Counted from the stretch's first letter, positions 1 to 8,849 are shown. The stretch is DNA of 64,000 nucleotides from Streptomyces sp. CB02056 (GCF_001905545.1 NZ_LIPD01000025.1:1-64000); one strand, 5' to 3'. A program made the numbers and translations. Notes: generated by a model not told the origin, from the sequence alone.

Positions 1-250
1 ACACCCGCGTTGAGCGGCACGGCAACCACCGGAATAGGGCGGCCCCGCGCACTGCGTCCTCGCTAGTGTTTGTTTCAAAAGGAATCTCCAACCCCAGGAA
101 ACCCTGAGGCCGGGGATGTCAACATATCTGGCGTTGACTTTTGGCACGCTGTTGAGTTCTCAAGGAACGGACGCTTCCTTCGGACCGCCTTCCAGCGGAC
201 CCTCCGGGCTTCGTTCTTTCGTGTTTCCAGCTTACCAGATGCTTTCCGTT
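1..250 (-). other. Pre-16S rRNA leader of an rrn operon running off the left edge
   Basis: On the minus strand this stretch carries the hallmark of actinobacterial rRNA leaders: TTGAGAACTCAACAGCGTGC (bases 163-144), followed by AAAAGTCAACGCCAGATATG, and then TTTTGAAACAAACACTAGCG (80-61). As I recall, streptomycete leaders have this order roughly 100-200 bases before the 16S gene, so 16S probably starts just left of base 1. These elements take part in antitermination and RNase III processing of pre-rRNA. The 16S body itself is not in the window. The open frame at 70-474 on the other strand is incidental. Confidence 0.8.
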
Positions 251-399
251 CCGTTTACCGGGGGTTTTTGCACCTGAAATCTGGCGTTAACCGCCGAGTT
301 GCGGCGACTCGCCCAACCATAGCGGGTCGGCAGCCGGAGCGCGAACCGGGGCGCACCCGGGGTCGCTCGGACGGCGGCATGATTTGTTGCTCTCGCGAG

Positions 400-428
400 C
401 ATATACAGCAATGGTCTCGATTCGCCAA
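400..428 (-). promoter_or_regulatory. Candidate rrn promoter reading leftward
   Basis: The minus strand shows TTGGCG (428-423), a 17-base spacer and TATATG (405-400), placed about 240 bases upstream of the conserved rRNA leader. Streptomycete rrn operons usually have several tandem promoters, so others may exist between 180 and 400. The match is moderate and no start site can be proven from sequence. Confidence 0.4.
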
Positions 429-456
429 GATGCCTGTAGAGTGCGGCGCATCGGCC

Positions 457-472
457 AGAGGACTAGACCACT
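457..472 (+). promoter_or_regulatory. dre-type operator (DasR binding site) upstream of crr-ptsI
   Basis: AGAGGACTAGACCACT matches the DasR responsive element ACTGGTCTAGACCACT at 13 of 16 positions, with the CTAGACCACT half perfect. DasR is the GntR-family N-acetylglucosamine regulator known to control pts genes in Streptomyces coelicolor. The site lies about 160 bp before crr, and also just upstream of the candidate leftward rrn promoter. Confidence 0.65.
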
Positions 473-540
473 AGCGGGCCGGTGAGTCGCCGGCCGGCTA
501 GGTAGGCAAGGGCGGGGTCTTCGCCCGGGAATGTCAGCAG

Positions 541-567
541 TTGTCCGAAGTTGACATGAATTAGGCT
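541..567 (+). promoter_or_regulatory. Candidate crr promoter
   Basis: TAGGCT (562-567) resembles a streptomycete -10 box. TTGTCC (541-546) lies upstream with only a 15-base spacer, and TTGACA (551-556) overlaps the area but has no good partner. A promoter is expected here, between the DasR-type site and crr, but the exact boxes are uncertain. Confidence 0.3.
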
Positions 568-629
568 TCAGTTGATCGTCGCGCCGCTCCTCGCGGCCGC
601 TCGCTGTACTGCACTTGGGAGGCACAACC

Positions 630-1079
630 ATGACCACTGTGACGTCGCCGCTGACCGGCAAGATCGTGGGGCTCGCGGGCGTGCCCGACCCGGTGTTCTC
701 GGGTGCGATGGTCGGCCCGGGCACCGCGGTCGACCCCGTTCGCGAGCAGACCACGGCGGTCGCTCCGGTGGACGGTGTCGTCGTCTCCATGCACCCGCAC
801 GCGTTCGTCGTCGTGGACGCCGAGGGCCACGGTGTGCTGACCCACCTCGGGATCGACACCGTTCAGCTCAACGGCGAGGGCTTCGAACTGCTCGTCAACA
901 AGGGCGACACGGTGACCCGTGGTCAGGCCGTCATCAAGTGGGACCCGGCGGCCGTCGAGGCCGCCGGCAAGTCGCCGATCTCGCCGATCGTGGCGCTGGA
1001 GGCCACCGCCGACTCGCTCGGCGACCTGCGGGAGGACGGCGAGGCCAAGGCCGGCGAGCAGCTGTTCAGCTGGAGCTGA
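630..1079 (+). CDS. crr: PTS glucose-family EIIA component
   Basis: A cytoplasmic phosphocarrier (149 aa) of the PEP-dependent sugar phosphotransferase system. It accepts phosphate from HPr and passes it to EIIB domains of sugar permeases. The single EIIA-Glc fold is recognisable by the phosphate-accepting His72 in VLTHLGIDTV and the second pocket histidine His57 in HPHAFVV, equivalent to H90 and H75 of the E. coli protein. I chose ATG 630 over TTG 615 because GGGAGG (617-622) is a well-spaced ribosome site for the ATG and would lie inside the longer form. ptsI follows 97 bp downstream, so the two are probably cotranscribed under DasR control. Confidence 0.95.
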   Translation: MTTVTSPLTGKIVGLAGVPDPVFSGAMVGPGTAVDPVREQTTAVAPVDGVVVSMHPHAFVVVDAEGHGVLTHLGIDTVQLNGEGFELLVNKGDTVTRGQAVIKWDPAAVEAAGKSPISPIVALEATADSLGDLREDGEAKAGEQLFSWS

Positions 1080-1176
1080 CCCCTTCCTTCCGACACCCGC
1101 CCCGGACGAGATGACGGGGCGGCCCCCACACACAGCGGTTCCCGGCGGGGCCGCTCATCTCAGCGGAGACAGTGAC

Positions 1177-2847
1177 ATGGAGAAGACGCTGCGCGGCGTG
1201 GGCGTGAGCCACGGGGTCGCGATCGGCCAGGTGCGGCACATGGGGACGGCGGTGCTGGAGCCCCCGGCCACCCAGATCCCGACCGAGGACGCCCCGCGCG
1301 AGCAGGCCCGCGCCCAGGCCGCCGTCGAGGCGGTCGCCGCCGACCTCGTCGCGCGCGGCAACCTCGCGGGCGGCGAGGCCCAGGCCGTGCTGGAGGCCCA
1401 GGCGCTGATGGCGCAGGACCCGGAGCTGATGGCCGACGTGTCCCGCCGGATCGCCGTCGGCAGCAGCGCCGAGCGCGGCGTCTACGACGCGTTCGCGGCC
1501 TACCGGGCGCTGCTCGCCTCCGCCGGGGAGTACCTGGCCGGGCGGGTCGCCGACCTGGACGACGTGCGCAACCGGATCGTGGCCCGGCTGCTCGGCGTGC
1601 CGATGCCGGGCGTGCCGGACAGCGACGAGCCGTACGTGCTGTTCGCGCGGGACCTGGCGCCGGCCGACACCGCGCTGCTCGACCCGACGCTGGTGCTCGG
1701 CTTCGTGACCGAGGAGGGCGGGCCGACCAGCCACAGCGCCATCCTGGCCCGGGCGATGGGCGTGCCGGCCGTCGTGGCGCTGCCCGGCGCGATCGAGGTC
1801 GCCGAGGGCACCGTCGTCGCGGTGGACGGCAGCTCCGGCGATGTCCTGCTGGAGCCGTCCCAGGAGAAGCAGGACGAGCTGCGGGCGGCCGCCGCCGCGC
1901 GCAAGGCCGCGCTGGCCGCCTCCTCCGGCCCGGGGCAGACCTCGGACGGTCACCGGGTGCCGCTGCTCGCCAACGTGGGCGGCCCGGCCGACGTGCCGGC
2001 CGCGCTGGAGAACGGCGCCGAGGGCGTCGGCCTGTTCCGCACCGAGTTCCTGTTCCTGGACGACTCGGCGAAGGCGCCCAGCGCCGAGAAGCAGGTCGAG
2101 GCGTACCGCAAGGTGCTGGAGGCCTTCCCCGAGGGCCGGGTCGTGGTCCGGGTGCTGGACGCCGGCGCGGACAAGCCGCTGGAGTTCCTGACCCCGGCCG
2201 ACGAGCCGAACCCGGCGCTGGGCGTGCGCGGTCTGCGCACCCTGCTCGAGCACCCCGAGGTGCTGCGGACCCAGCTCCGGTCGCTGGCCAAGGCGGCCGA
2301 GGGCCTGCCGGTGCACCTCGAGGTGATGGCCCCGATGGTGGCCGACCGCAAGGACGCCAAGGACTTCGCGGCCGCGTGCCGGGAGGCCGGGCTGGACGCC
2401 AAGTTCGGCGCGATGGTGGAGATCCCGTCGGCCGCGCTGCGCGCCAGGTCGATCCTCCAGGAGGTCGAGTTCCTGTCGCTGGGGACCAACGACCTCGCGC
2501 AGTACACCTTCGCGGCCGACCGTCAGGTCGGTGCGCTGGCCCGGCTCCAGGACCCGTGGCAGCCGGCCCTGCTGGACCTGGTCGCCGCGGCGGCCGACGC
2601 CGCGCGGGTGAGCGGCAAGAGCTGCGGGGTCTGCGGTGAGGCGGCCGCCGACCCGCTGCTGGCCGTGGTGCTGACCGGTCTGGGCGTCACCAGCCTGTCG
2701 ATGGGCGCGGCCTCGATCCCCTACGTGCGGACCACGCTCGCCAAGTACACGCTGGCGCAGTGCCGCCGGGCGGCCGAGGCGGCCCGGGCCGCGGACAACG
2801 CCGAGGAGGCGCGGGCCGCCGCGCAGCAGGTGCTCTCCGGCGAGTAG
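1177..2847 (+). CDS. ptsI: PTS enzyme I (PEP-protein phosphotransferase)
   Basis: Takes phosphate from phosphoenolpyruvate onto a histidine and transfers it to HPr, starting the PTS cascade in the cytoplasm. At 556 aa the length is normal. The N-terminal phosphohistidine domain has the active His186 in GGPTSHSAIL. The C-terminal PEP-binding barrel has GVGLFRTEFLF, MVEIPSAAL and LGTNDLAQYTFAADR, ending with the catalytic cysteine region CGVCGEAA. ATG 1177 follows a GGAG ribosome site; a longer reading frame upstream overlaps crr and is not used. A strong hairpin terminator follows at 2876-2912. Confidence 0.97.
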   Translation: MEKTLRGVGVSHGVAIGQVRHMGTAVLEPPATQIPTEDAPREQARAQAAVEAVAADLVARGNLAGGEAQAVLEAQALMAQDPELMADVSRRIAVGSSAERGVYDAFAAYRALLASAGEYLAGRVADLDDVRNRIVARLLGVPMPGVPDSDEPYVLFARDLAPADTALLDPTLVLGFVTEEGGPTSHSAILARAMGVPAVVALPGAIEVAEGTVVAVDGSSGDVLLEPSQEKQDELRAAAAARKAALAASSGPGQTSDGHRVPLLANVGGPADVPAALENGAEGVGLFRTEFLFLDDSAKAPSAEKQVEAYRKVLEAFPEGRVVVRVLDAGADKPLEFLTPADEPNPALGVRGLRTLLEHPEVLRTQLRSLAKAAEGLPVHLEVMAPMVADRKDAKDFAAACREAGLDAKFGAMVEIPSAALRARSILQEVEFLSLGTNDLAQYTFAADRQVGALARLQDPWQPALLDLVAAAADAARVSGKSCGVCGEAAADPLLAVVLTGLGVTSLSMGAASIPYVRTTLAKYTLAQCRRAAEAARAADNAEEARAAAQQVLSGE

Positions 2848-2875
2848 GGCGGGCGGCCGACGTAGCGACATGAGA

Positions 2876-2912
2876 AGGGGCGCTCCCACCAGGACGGTGG
2901 GGGCGCCCCTTT
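2876..2912. terminator. Bidirectional terminator between ptsI and the convergent synthetase gene
   Basis: AGGGGCGCTCCCACC (2876-2890) pairs with GGTGGGGGCGCCCCT, with one interruption, around a short loop, and the stem is followed by TTTC. It lies between the converging ptsI and acetoacetyl-CoA synthetase genes and can serve both. Confidence 0.8.
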
Positions 2913-2930
2913 CGTGTGCCCCGGGGCCGG

Positions 2931-4949
2931 TCAGGCCTGGCGGTCGAGGCGGAGCCGCTCGAAGAAGCGCAGGTGCTCGATGCGGTCGACGGAGCCGGGG
3001 TTAACGGCCTGCTCCAGCGGGGTGCCGGAGAGGATGCGCTTGACCGGGACCTCGATCCGCTTGCCGGTGAGGGTGTGCGGGAGGCCGTCGACGGCGATGA
3101 CCTCGTCGGGCACGTGGCGCGGGGAGAGCTCGGTGCGCAGCGAGGTGCGGATGCGGCCGATCAGGTCGTCGTTCAGCTCCGCACCGGGGGCGAGGACGAC
3201 GAACAGCGGCATCCAGTAGCCGCCGTCGGGCTCCTCCAGGCCGATGACCAGGGACTCGGCGATCTCGGGGAGGCGCTCGACGACCTCGTAGATGTCCGAG
3301 GAGCCCATCCGGACACCCTGGCGGTTGAGGGTGGAGTCGGAGCGGCCGTGGATCACGACGGTGCCCCGGGAGGTGACGGTGATCCAGTCGCCGTGGCGCC
3401 AGACGCCGGGGTACATGTCGAAGTAGCTGTCGTGGTAGCGGGTGCCCTCGGGGTCGTTCCAGAAGCCGGTGGGCATCGAGGGGATGGGCTTGGTGACGAC
3501 GAGTTCGCCGACGGTGTCGGTGTGCGGGTGTCCCTGGACGTCCCAGGACTCGACGGCCGCGCCGAGGCAGGGGGCCTGGATCTCGCCGAGGTGCACCGGG
3601 AGGGTGGGGACGCCGCCGACGAAGCAGGAGCAGACGTCGGTGCCGCCGCTGACGGAGGCGAGCCAGACGTCCTCCTTGACCTCCTGGTAGATCCAGCGGA
3701 AGCCGTCCGGCGGGAGCGGGGAGCCGGTGGTGCCGATGCAGCGCACGGCGGACAGGTCGAGGTCGCGGCCGGGGTGGAGCTCGGCCTTGCGGCTGGCGAT
3801 CACGTAGGCAGCGGAGGTGCCGAGGACGGTGGCGCCGGTGCGGGCGGCCACGGACCAGAGGGCGCCGGTGTCGGGGTGGCCCGGGCTGCCGTCGTAGGTG
3901 ACGATCGTGGACCCGACGAGGAGGCCGGCCAGCAGGAAGTTCCACATCATCCAGCCGGTGGAGGTGTACCAGAGGAAGCGGTCCCGGGGGCCGAGGTCGA
4001 GGTGGAGGCCGGCCTGCTTGAGGTGTTCGAGCAGGATGCCGCCCTGGCTCTGGACGATGGCCTTGGGCAGGCCGGTGGTGCCGGAGGAGTAGAGGACCCA
4101 GAGCGGGTGGTCGAAGGGGACGGGCTCGAAGACCGGCTCCACGTCGTCGGCGACCAGGTCGTCCCAGTGCAGGGCGCCCTCGGGGGCGGGGGCGCCGAGC
4201 AGCGGGACGTGCACGACGGTGTGCAGGCTGGGGAGTTCGCGGCGCAGCTCGGCGACGACCTCGGTGCGGTCGTGGTCCTTGCCGCCGTAGTGGTAGCCGT
4301 CGATGGCGAAGAGGACGGCGGGCTCGATCTGCTGGAGGCGGTCGAGGACGCTGCGGGCGCCGAAGTCGGGGGCGCAGCTGGTCCAGACCGCGCCGACGGC
4401 GGCGGTGGCGAGCAGGGCGACCGCGGCCTGCGGGACGTTGGGCAGGTAGGCGCTGACCCGGTCGCCCGGGCCGATGCCGCGGGCGCGCAGGGCGGCGGCG
4501 AGCGAGCCGACCTGACGGCGGAGCTCGGACCAGGTGAGGACGGCCGGCTGCTCGGTGGTCTCGTCGAGGTGGAGGATCGCGGGGCGGTCGGCGTTGGCCG
4601 GGTCGTCGGCGGCGCGCAGGGCGTGCTCGGCGTAGTTGAGGCGGGCGCCGGGGAACCAGCGGGCGCCGGGCATGGCGGCGTCGGCGAGGACGGCTTCGGG
4701 GGCCCGGGTGAAGCGGACGTCGAACCACTGGGTGATCGCGGTCCAGAACCGGTCGAGGTCCTCGGTGGACCAGGCGTGCAGGTCCGCGTAGCGCTCGGCG
4801 GCCTGCTGGTCGTCGGCGGCCGGGGCGAGCGGGGCGGCCGGGGCGCCGTGGTGTTCGGCGGCCCAGGCCTGGAAGGCCACCAGGGTGGTGGCGGCGGCGC
4901 GAGCGGGGTTGGGGCGCCAGAGCGGCTGGTCCTGCGGTGGGGTGCTCAC
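2931..4949 (-). CDS. Acetoacetate--CoA ligase (acetoacetyl-CoA synthetase)
   Basis: An adenylate-forming ligase of 672 aa that activates acetoacetate with ATP and CoA. Visible motifs of the ANL superfamily are the phosphate loop LYSSGTTGLPKA, the aromatic motif YTSTGWMMWN, the hinge region HGRSDSTLNRQGVRMG and the C-terminal catalytic lysine in LTGKRIEVPVK. Length and motifs fit acetoacetyl-CoA synthetase better than acetyl-CoA synthetase. I chose GTG 4949 (N-terminus VSTPPQDQPLW) because GGGAG stands about 9 bases upstream. A frame open to 5033 has no ribosome site. A homologue sits beside crr-ptsI in S. coelicolor as I recall, so the neighbourhood appears conserved. Confidence 0.9.
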   Translation of the reverse strand: MSTPPQDQPLWRPNPARAAATTLVAFQAWAAEHHGAPAAPLAPAADDQQAAERYADLHAWSTEDLDRFWTAITQWFDVRFTRAPEAVLADAAMPGARWFPGARLNYAEHALRAADDPANADRPAILHLDETTEQPAVLTWSELRRQVGSLAAALRARGIGPGDRVSAYLPNVPQAAVALLATAAVGAVWTSCAPDFGARSVLDRLQQIEPAVLFAIDGYHYGGKDHDRTEVVAELRRELPSLHTVVHVPLLGAPAPEGALHWDDLVADDVEPVFEPVPFDHPLWVLYSSGTTGLPKAIVQSQGGILLEHLKQAGLHLDLGPRDRFLWYTSTGWMMWNFLLAGLLVGSTIVTYDGSPGHPDTGALWSVAARTGATVLGTSAAYVIASRKAELHPGRDLDLSAVRCIGTTGSPLPPDGFRWIYQEVKEDVWLASVSGGTDVCSCFVGGVPTLPVHLGEIQAPCLGAAVESWDVQGHPHTDTVGELVVTKPIPSMPTGFWNDPEGTRYHDSYFDMYPGVWRHGDWITVTSRGTVVIHGRSDSTLNRQGVRMGSSDIYEVVERLPEIAESLVIGLEEPDGGYWMPLFVVLAPGAELNDDLIGRIRTSLRTELSPRHVPDEVIAVDGLPHTLTGKRIEVPVKRILSGTPLEQAVNPGSVDRIEHLRFFERLRLDRQA

Positions 4950-5067
4950 GGTGGTGGTCTCCCGGCCGGTGGTGGGGACGGGAGCGCTCGTGGCAGACCC
5001 GTCCGGTTGGGCTGTCGGTGCAGACCATGCCATGTGATCGCCCGCCGCGCCAGGGTCGGCCGGTGGG

Positions 5068-5634
5068 TCAGCGGGGGGTGAACTCGCCGCTGAACCAGCG
5101 GCGCAGGACGCCGTTGTGGAAGTCCCAGACGAGCGGGGTTTCGGCGGTGGCGAGCAGCCAGCCGTCGGTCTCGTCGGTGGGGCGCGAGGGCGGGAGGTCG
5201 GCGAGCGGGCGGGCCGGGAGCAGTCCGCAGAGCATCACGAAGCGGCCGTCGGGGTCGGAGGCGGTGTGGATCAGGGCGACCTCCGCCGGGTCGGCGGTGA
5301 TGCCGGTCTCCTCGTGCAGTTCGCGCACGCAGGCCTGCTGCCAGCTCTCGCCGTAGTCCATGTAGCCGCCGGGGAAGGCGAGTTCGCCGTAGCCGGGCTC
5401 GATGGTGCGGCGGATGACGACCAGGGCCGGGTCGGCGTCGGGGCGGGTGACGGGGAGGACGGTGATCGCGACGGGCAGCGGGTTGCGGTAGCTGATCTCG
5501 GCGCAGCCGGGGCAGGTGCGCGGCCAGGCGCGGGTGTCGGCCGGGTAGGGCGTACCGCAGAAGTGGCAGTGCGAGAAGGGCCGGTGGGCGGTCTGCTGGG
5601 CTTCGTCGGCGGTCGTCGCTTCGTCAGTGGTCAT
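5068..5634 (-). CDS. Nudix hydrolase with N-terminal zinc ribbon
   Basis: A 188-aa protein with a zinc ribbon (C23, C26, C41 and C44 in CHFC and CPGC), followed by a Nudix domain. The Nudix box is GGYMDYGESWQQACVRELHE followed by ETGI (about residues 89-112), with the metal-binding REXXEE glutamates in place. Such proteins hydrolyse nucleoside diphosphates linked to another group; NADH pyrophosphatases have a similar ribbon, but the exact substrate cannot be read here. It is transcribed leftward toward the synthetase, 118 bp from that gene's chosen start, so cotranscription is possible. Confidence 0.88.
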   Translation of the reverse strand: MTTDEATTADEAQQTAHRPFSHCHFCGTPYPADTRAWPRTCPGCAEISYRNPLPVAITVLPVTRPDADPALVVIRRTIEPGYGELAFPGGYMDYGESWQQACVRELHEETGITADPAEVALIHTASDPDGRFVMLCGLLPARPLADLPPSRPTDETDGWLLATAETPLVWDFHNGVLRRWFSGEFTPR

Positions 5635-5685
5635 GGCCGGATGGTAGCCCGGTCGGCCGAGGGTGCCGCCGGGGGCCGCGGACCC

Positions 5686-6618
5686 TCAGCGGGAGCCCGC
5701 GTCGTCGGCTGTGCTGTCGGTCGCGTCGTCGTCGGCCGTGCCTTCGCGGGCGGGGCGGAGCAGCGCGGGGTGCAGCAGGCGGGCGTCGCCGGCGTGGTAG
5801 GTGCGGGCGCGGGGGCCGCCGCGGGCTCCGCCGCGCTCGGTGGTGGTGCCGGTGCTCTCGACGAAGCCGGGCACGGACAGCACCTTGCGGTGGAAGTTGC
5901 CGGGGTGGAGCTTCTCGTCCCAGACCGCCTCGTAGACGGCGCGGAGGTCGGGGATGGTGAAGTCGTACGGCAGGAAGGCGGTGGCCAGCGGGCTGTACTC
6001 GAGTTTGGCGCGCACCCGGTCGAGGCCGTCGGCGAGGATGCGGGCGTGGTCGAAGGCCAGCGTGAGCGGGCCGGGGCCGGTGCGCCCGTCGACGCCACCC
6101 CCGTGGGTGTCGGCGGGCACACCGGCGGTTCGGGACCGGCCGCAGGGCCGGAGGTCCAGGTCGGAGACGGGGTGCCAGGCGGCGGCCGCGGCGTCCGTTC
6201 CGGCCTGGGGGTCGGGCAGGTCTGGGGCGAAGGCGAGGTAGGCGACCGAGACGACGTGCATCCGCGGATCCCGCTCGGGGGTGCCGTAGGTGCCGAGCTG
6301 CTCCAGGTGGAGGCGGCAGAGCCTGGTCTCGGCCTCGGAGGCGCTCTGCAGGCCCGTCTCCTCGGCGAGCTCGCGGGCGGCGGCCTCGTCCAGGCCCTCT
6401 TCCCCTGCGCGCAGGAAGCCGCCGGGCAGCGCCCAGCAGCCCTGGTAGGGCGGGGCGCCGCGTTCGACGAGCAGGACGTGCAGGCCGCCGTGGCGCAAGG
6501 TCAGGGCGACCACGTCCACGGTGACGGCGACCGGGGTGTAGGCGCGCGGGTCGTACGCGGCGAGCCACTCCTCCTCGGCCCCGGGCCCGGTGGGGGGCGG
6601 CTGGTCGTCCGCTGCCAT
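5686..6618 (-). CDS. NrtR-like Nudix-related transcriptional regulator
   Basis: A 310-aa protein with an N-terminal Nudix-like domain (GGFLRAGEEGLDEAAARELA then EETGL) and a C-terminal winged-helix segment (LPYDFTIPDLRAVYEAVWDE, then NFHRKVL). That pairing is typical of NrtR-family regulators, which bind ADP-ribose-type ligands and usually control NAD genes. The Nudix box is largely intact, so residual hydrolase activity is possible. Start ATG 6618 is preceded by AAAGGAG at good spacing; the upstream ATG at 6651 has none. A Gly/Arg-rich insert (about residues 180-195) separates the domains. No NAD biosynthesis genes are adjacent, so its target is unknown. Confidence 0.75.
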   Translation of the reverse strand: MAADDQPPPTGPGAEEEWLAAYDPRAYTPVAVTVDVVALTLRHGGLHVLLVERGAPPYQGCWALPGGFLRAGEEGLDEAAARELAEETGLQSASEAETRLCRLHLEQLGTYGTPERDPRMHVVSVAYLAFAPDLPDPQAGTDAAAAAWHPVSDLDLRPCGRSRTAGVPADTHGGGVDGRTGPGPLTLAFDHARILADGLDRVRAKLEYSPLATAFLPYDFTIPDLRAVYEAVWDEKLHPGNFHRKVLSVPGFVESTGTTTERGGARGGPRARTYHAGDARLLHPALLRPAREGTADDDATDSTADDAGSR

Positions 6619-6833
6619 CGCCGGGCTCCTTTCCGTCGTCGCCGGTGCCACCGGGCCTGCCGTGCCGGTGCTGGATCGTCGTCCGAGGTCTGTTCCGGCC
6701 GTTGTGATCAGGCCGTTCTTCTCGGGCTGAGCACAACGTAGCGAGTGCGTTCCCCGGCGGCAAATGGTTTTCCTGCCCGGCGGGGGCCTCCGCCTCTAGG
6801 CTGTGACCAGGAACTCTGCCCGAGGAGGCCGCC

Positions 6834-7778
6834 ATGCCCACTGCTCCCCCGCCGGACTTCGCCGCCGCGCTGGCCGCCGGTCCGCTGGTGCTCGACGGAG
6901 GGATGTCGAACCAGTTGGCGGCGGCCGGGCACGACCTCTCGGACGGGCTCTGGTCGGCGCGGCTGCTGGCGGACGACCCGCAGGCGGTGGTGGCGGCACA
7001 CCGGGCGTACTTCGCGGCGGGCGCCGACGTCGCGATAACCGCGAGCTACCAGGCGAGTTTCGAGGGCTTCGCGCGCCGCGGGGTCGGCCGGGCGCAGGCC
7101 GCCCGGCTGCTGGCGAGCAGCGTGGAGCTGGCCCGGGAGGCGGCGCGCCCGGAGCCGGGCGGGCGGCGGCGCTGGGTGGCGGCCTCGGTGGGCCCGTACG
7201 GGGCGGTGCTGGCGGACGGCTCGGAGTACCGGGGCCGGTACGGGCTGGGCGTCGCGGAGCTGGCGGACTTCCACCGGCCGCGGCTGGAGGTGCTGGCGGC
7301 GGCCCGGCCGGACGTGCTGGCGCTGGAGACGGTGCCGGACGTGGACGAGGCGCGGGCGCTGCTGGGGCTGGTGCGCGGGCTTGGGGTGCCGGCCTGGTTG
7401 TCGTACAGCATCGAGGGCGACCGGACCAGGGCCGGACAGCCGCTGGCGGAGGCGTTCGCGCTGGCCGCCGACGTGGACGAGGTGGTCGCGGTGGGCGTCA
7501 ACTGCTGCACGCCGCAGGACGCGGACCGGGCGGTGGCGGTGGCCGCCGAGGTGACCGGGAAGCCGGTGGTGGTCTACCCGAACAGCGGGGAGAGCTGGGA
7601 CGCCGGCCGCCGGGGCTGGCGCGGCGAGCCGACCTTCCGCTCGGCCCGGGTGGGCGGCTGGCTCGCGGACGGCGCGCGGCTGGTGGGCGGCTGCTGCCGG
7701 GTCGGGACGGACGGGATCGCGGCGCTGGCGGCGGAGGTGACGGTGCTGCGGGCGCAGTGCGCGGAGGCGGTGGGCTGA
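6834..7778 (+). CDS. mmuM: Homocysteine S-methyltransferase
   Basis: A 314-aa cytoplasmic enzyme that methylates homocysteine to methionine, normally using S-methylmethionine (or S-adenosylmethionine). The barrel is recognised by LVLDGGMSNQL at the N-terminus and by the zinc ligands: the cysteine in GVNCC and the pair in GGCCRVG. Length matches the family. GAGGAGG just upstream gives ATG 6834 a strong ribosome site. It is divergent from the NrtR-like gene and stands alone. Confidence 0.9.
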   Translation: MPTAPPPDFAAALAAGPLVLDGGMSNQLAAAGHDLSDGLWSARLLADDPQAVVAAHRAYFAAGADVAITASYQASFEGFARRGVGRAQAARLLASSVELAREAARPEPGGRRRWVAASVGPYGAVLADGSEYRGRYGLGVAELADFHRPRLEVLAAARPDVLALETVPDVDEARALLGLVRGLGVPAWLSYSIEGDRTRAGQPLAEAFALAADVDEVVAVGVNCCTPQDADRAVAVAAEVTGKPVVVYPNSGESWDAGRRGWRGEPTFRSARVGGWLADGARLVGGCCRVGTDGIAALAAEVTVLRAQCAEAVG

Positions 7779-7955
7779 CCTCGCGGGCGGGGTGAGGCCC
7801 GGCGCGGGGCGGTGAGGACCGGCGCGGGGGCGCGTGTGCACGCCCCGGCCCGGACCTGGGAGCACGGCAGGTGAACACGGGGTCGAGAGCGGGTTACCCG
7901 GGGGGAAGGTGCACGGAGTCAGGGCGGCCTGGCAGACTCGTCCCGTCACCACTGT

Positions 7956-7972
7956 GGTCGACAATGTCGACC
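7956..7972. promoter_or_regulatory. Candidate GylR operator upstream of gylR
   Basis: GGTCGACAATGTCGACC is a perfect inverted repeat (8-bp arms, 1-bp centre) 22 bp before the gylR start codon. A near copy occurs before glpF at 8964-8980. The pairing of sites at the regulator and at its target operon suggests autoregulation plus control of glycerol genes. Confidence 0.7.
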
Positions 7973-7994
7973 GCCTGTCAGCGCGGAGGTTCCC

Positions 7995-8759
7995 ATGCCC
8001 GGCCCGATCCAGTCGCTTTCCCGGGCCGCCGCGATCATGCGCCTGCTGGCCGGCGGCGAGCGCCGGCTCGGCCTGTCCGAGGTCTCGACGGCACTGGACC
8101 TGGCCAAGGGCACGGCGCACGGCATCCTGCGCACGCTGCAGCAGGAGGGGTTCGTCGAGCAGGACCCGGAGACCGGCAAGTACCAGCTGGGCGCCGAGCT
8201 GCTGCGGCTGGGCCAGAGCTACCTGGACGTGCACGAGCTGCGGGCGCGGGCGCTGGTGTGGGCGGACGACCTGGCCCGGGCGGCCGGGGAGACGGTCTAC
8301 CTGGGCGTGCTGCACCAGCAGGGCGTGCTGATCGTGCACCACGTGTTCCGGCCGGACGACACCCGGCAAGTGCTGGAGGTGGGCTCCATGCAGCCGCTGC
8401 ACAGCACCGCCCTGGGCAAGGTGCTGGTGTCCTACGACCCGGTCGCGCGCGGCGAGTTGGGCGACGGCCCGTACGAGTCGTACACCGTGCGCACGCTGAC
8501 CGAGGCGGCCGACGTGGACGCCGAGTGCGCGCTGGTCCGGGAGCGCGGCTGGGCGGACTCGATCGAGGAGACCTGGGAGGGCGTGGCCTCGATCGGCGCG
8601 CTGATCCAGGACCGGCGGCGCAACCCGGTGGGCGCGGTCTGCATCAGCGGGGCGGTCGAGCGGGTCTGCGAGGACGGCTTCGTGAAGCCCTCGCTGGTGG
8701 CCTCGGTGCGCAGCGCGGCGCGGGCGATCTCCCGCGACCTGGGCGCCGGGCGGTTCTGA
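7995..8759 (+). CDS. gylR: IclR-family regulator of the glycerol operon (GylR)
   Basis: A 254-aa IclR-type protein. The N-terminal winged helix (about residues 5-60, GLSEVSTALDLAKGTAHGIL) binds DNA and the C-terminal effector domain (about 75-250) senses a glycerol metabolite. In Streptomyces, GylR mediates induction and catabolite repression of the gyl operon. It lies directly upstream of glpF-glpK-glpD on the same strand, exactly the gyl arrangement. GGAGG stands five bases before ATG 7995. A palindrome in its leader and a matching one before glpF are the likely operators. A terminator at 8805-8849 separates it from glpF. Confidence 0.92.
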   Translation: MPGPIQSLSRAAAIMRLLAGGERRLGLSEVSTALDLAKGTAHGILRTLQQEGFVEQDPETGKYQLGAELLRLGQSYLDVHELRARALVWADDLARAAGETVYLGVLHQQGVLIVHHVFRPDDTRQVLEVGSMQPLHSTALGKVLVSYDPVARGELGDGPYESYTVRTLTEAADVDAECALVRERGWADSIEETWEGVASIGALIQDRRRNPVGAVCISGAVERVCEDGFVKPSLVASVRSAARAISRDLGAGRF

Positions 8760-8804
8760 GCACATCCACGGGCGGCTCGCGGAGGGCCGTCGATTCGTCA
8801 CGCT

Positions 8805-8849
8805 GAGGCGCGGACGGGCGGAGGCCTGTCCGCGCCTCTGGCGTTTTGT
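8805..8849 (+). terminator. Terminator after gylR
   Basis: GAGGCGCGGAC (8805-8815) pairs perfectly with GTCCGCGCCTC (8828-8838) around a 12-base loop, and is followed by a T-rich stretch (GCGTTTTGTC). It ends the gylR message before the glpF promoter region. Confidence 0.8.

Noticed and set aside
70..474. Open frame of 134 codons on the + strand
   Set aside because: It lies over the conserved rRNA leader and its promoter region; the translation has no protein-like composition.
2916..5081. Very long + strand open frame opposite the acetoacetyl-CoA synthetase gene
   Set aside because: High-GC codon bias leaves the antisense strand open; the Gly/Val/Asp-rich translation has no domain, while the minus strand encodes a complete enzyme.
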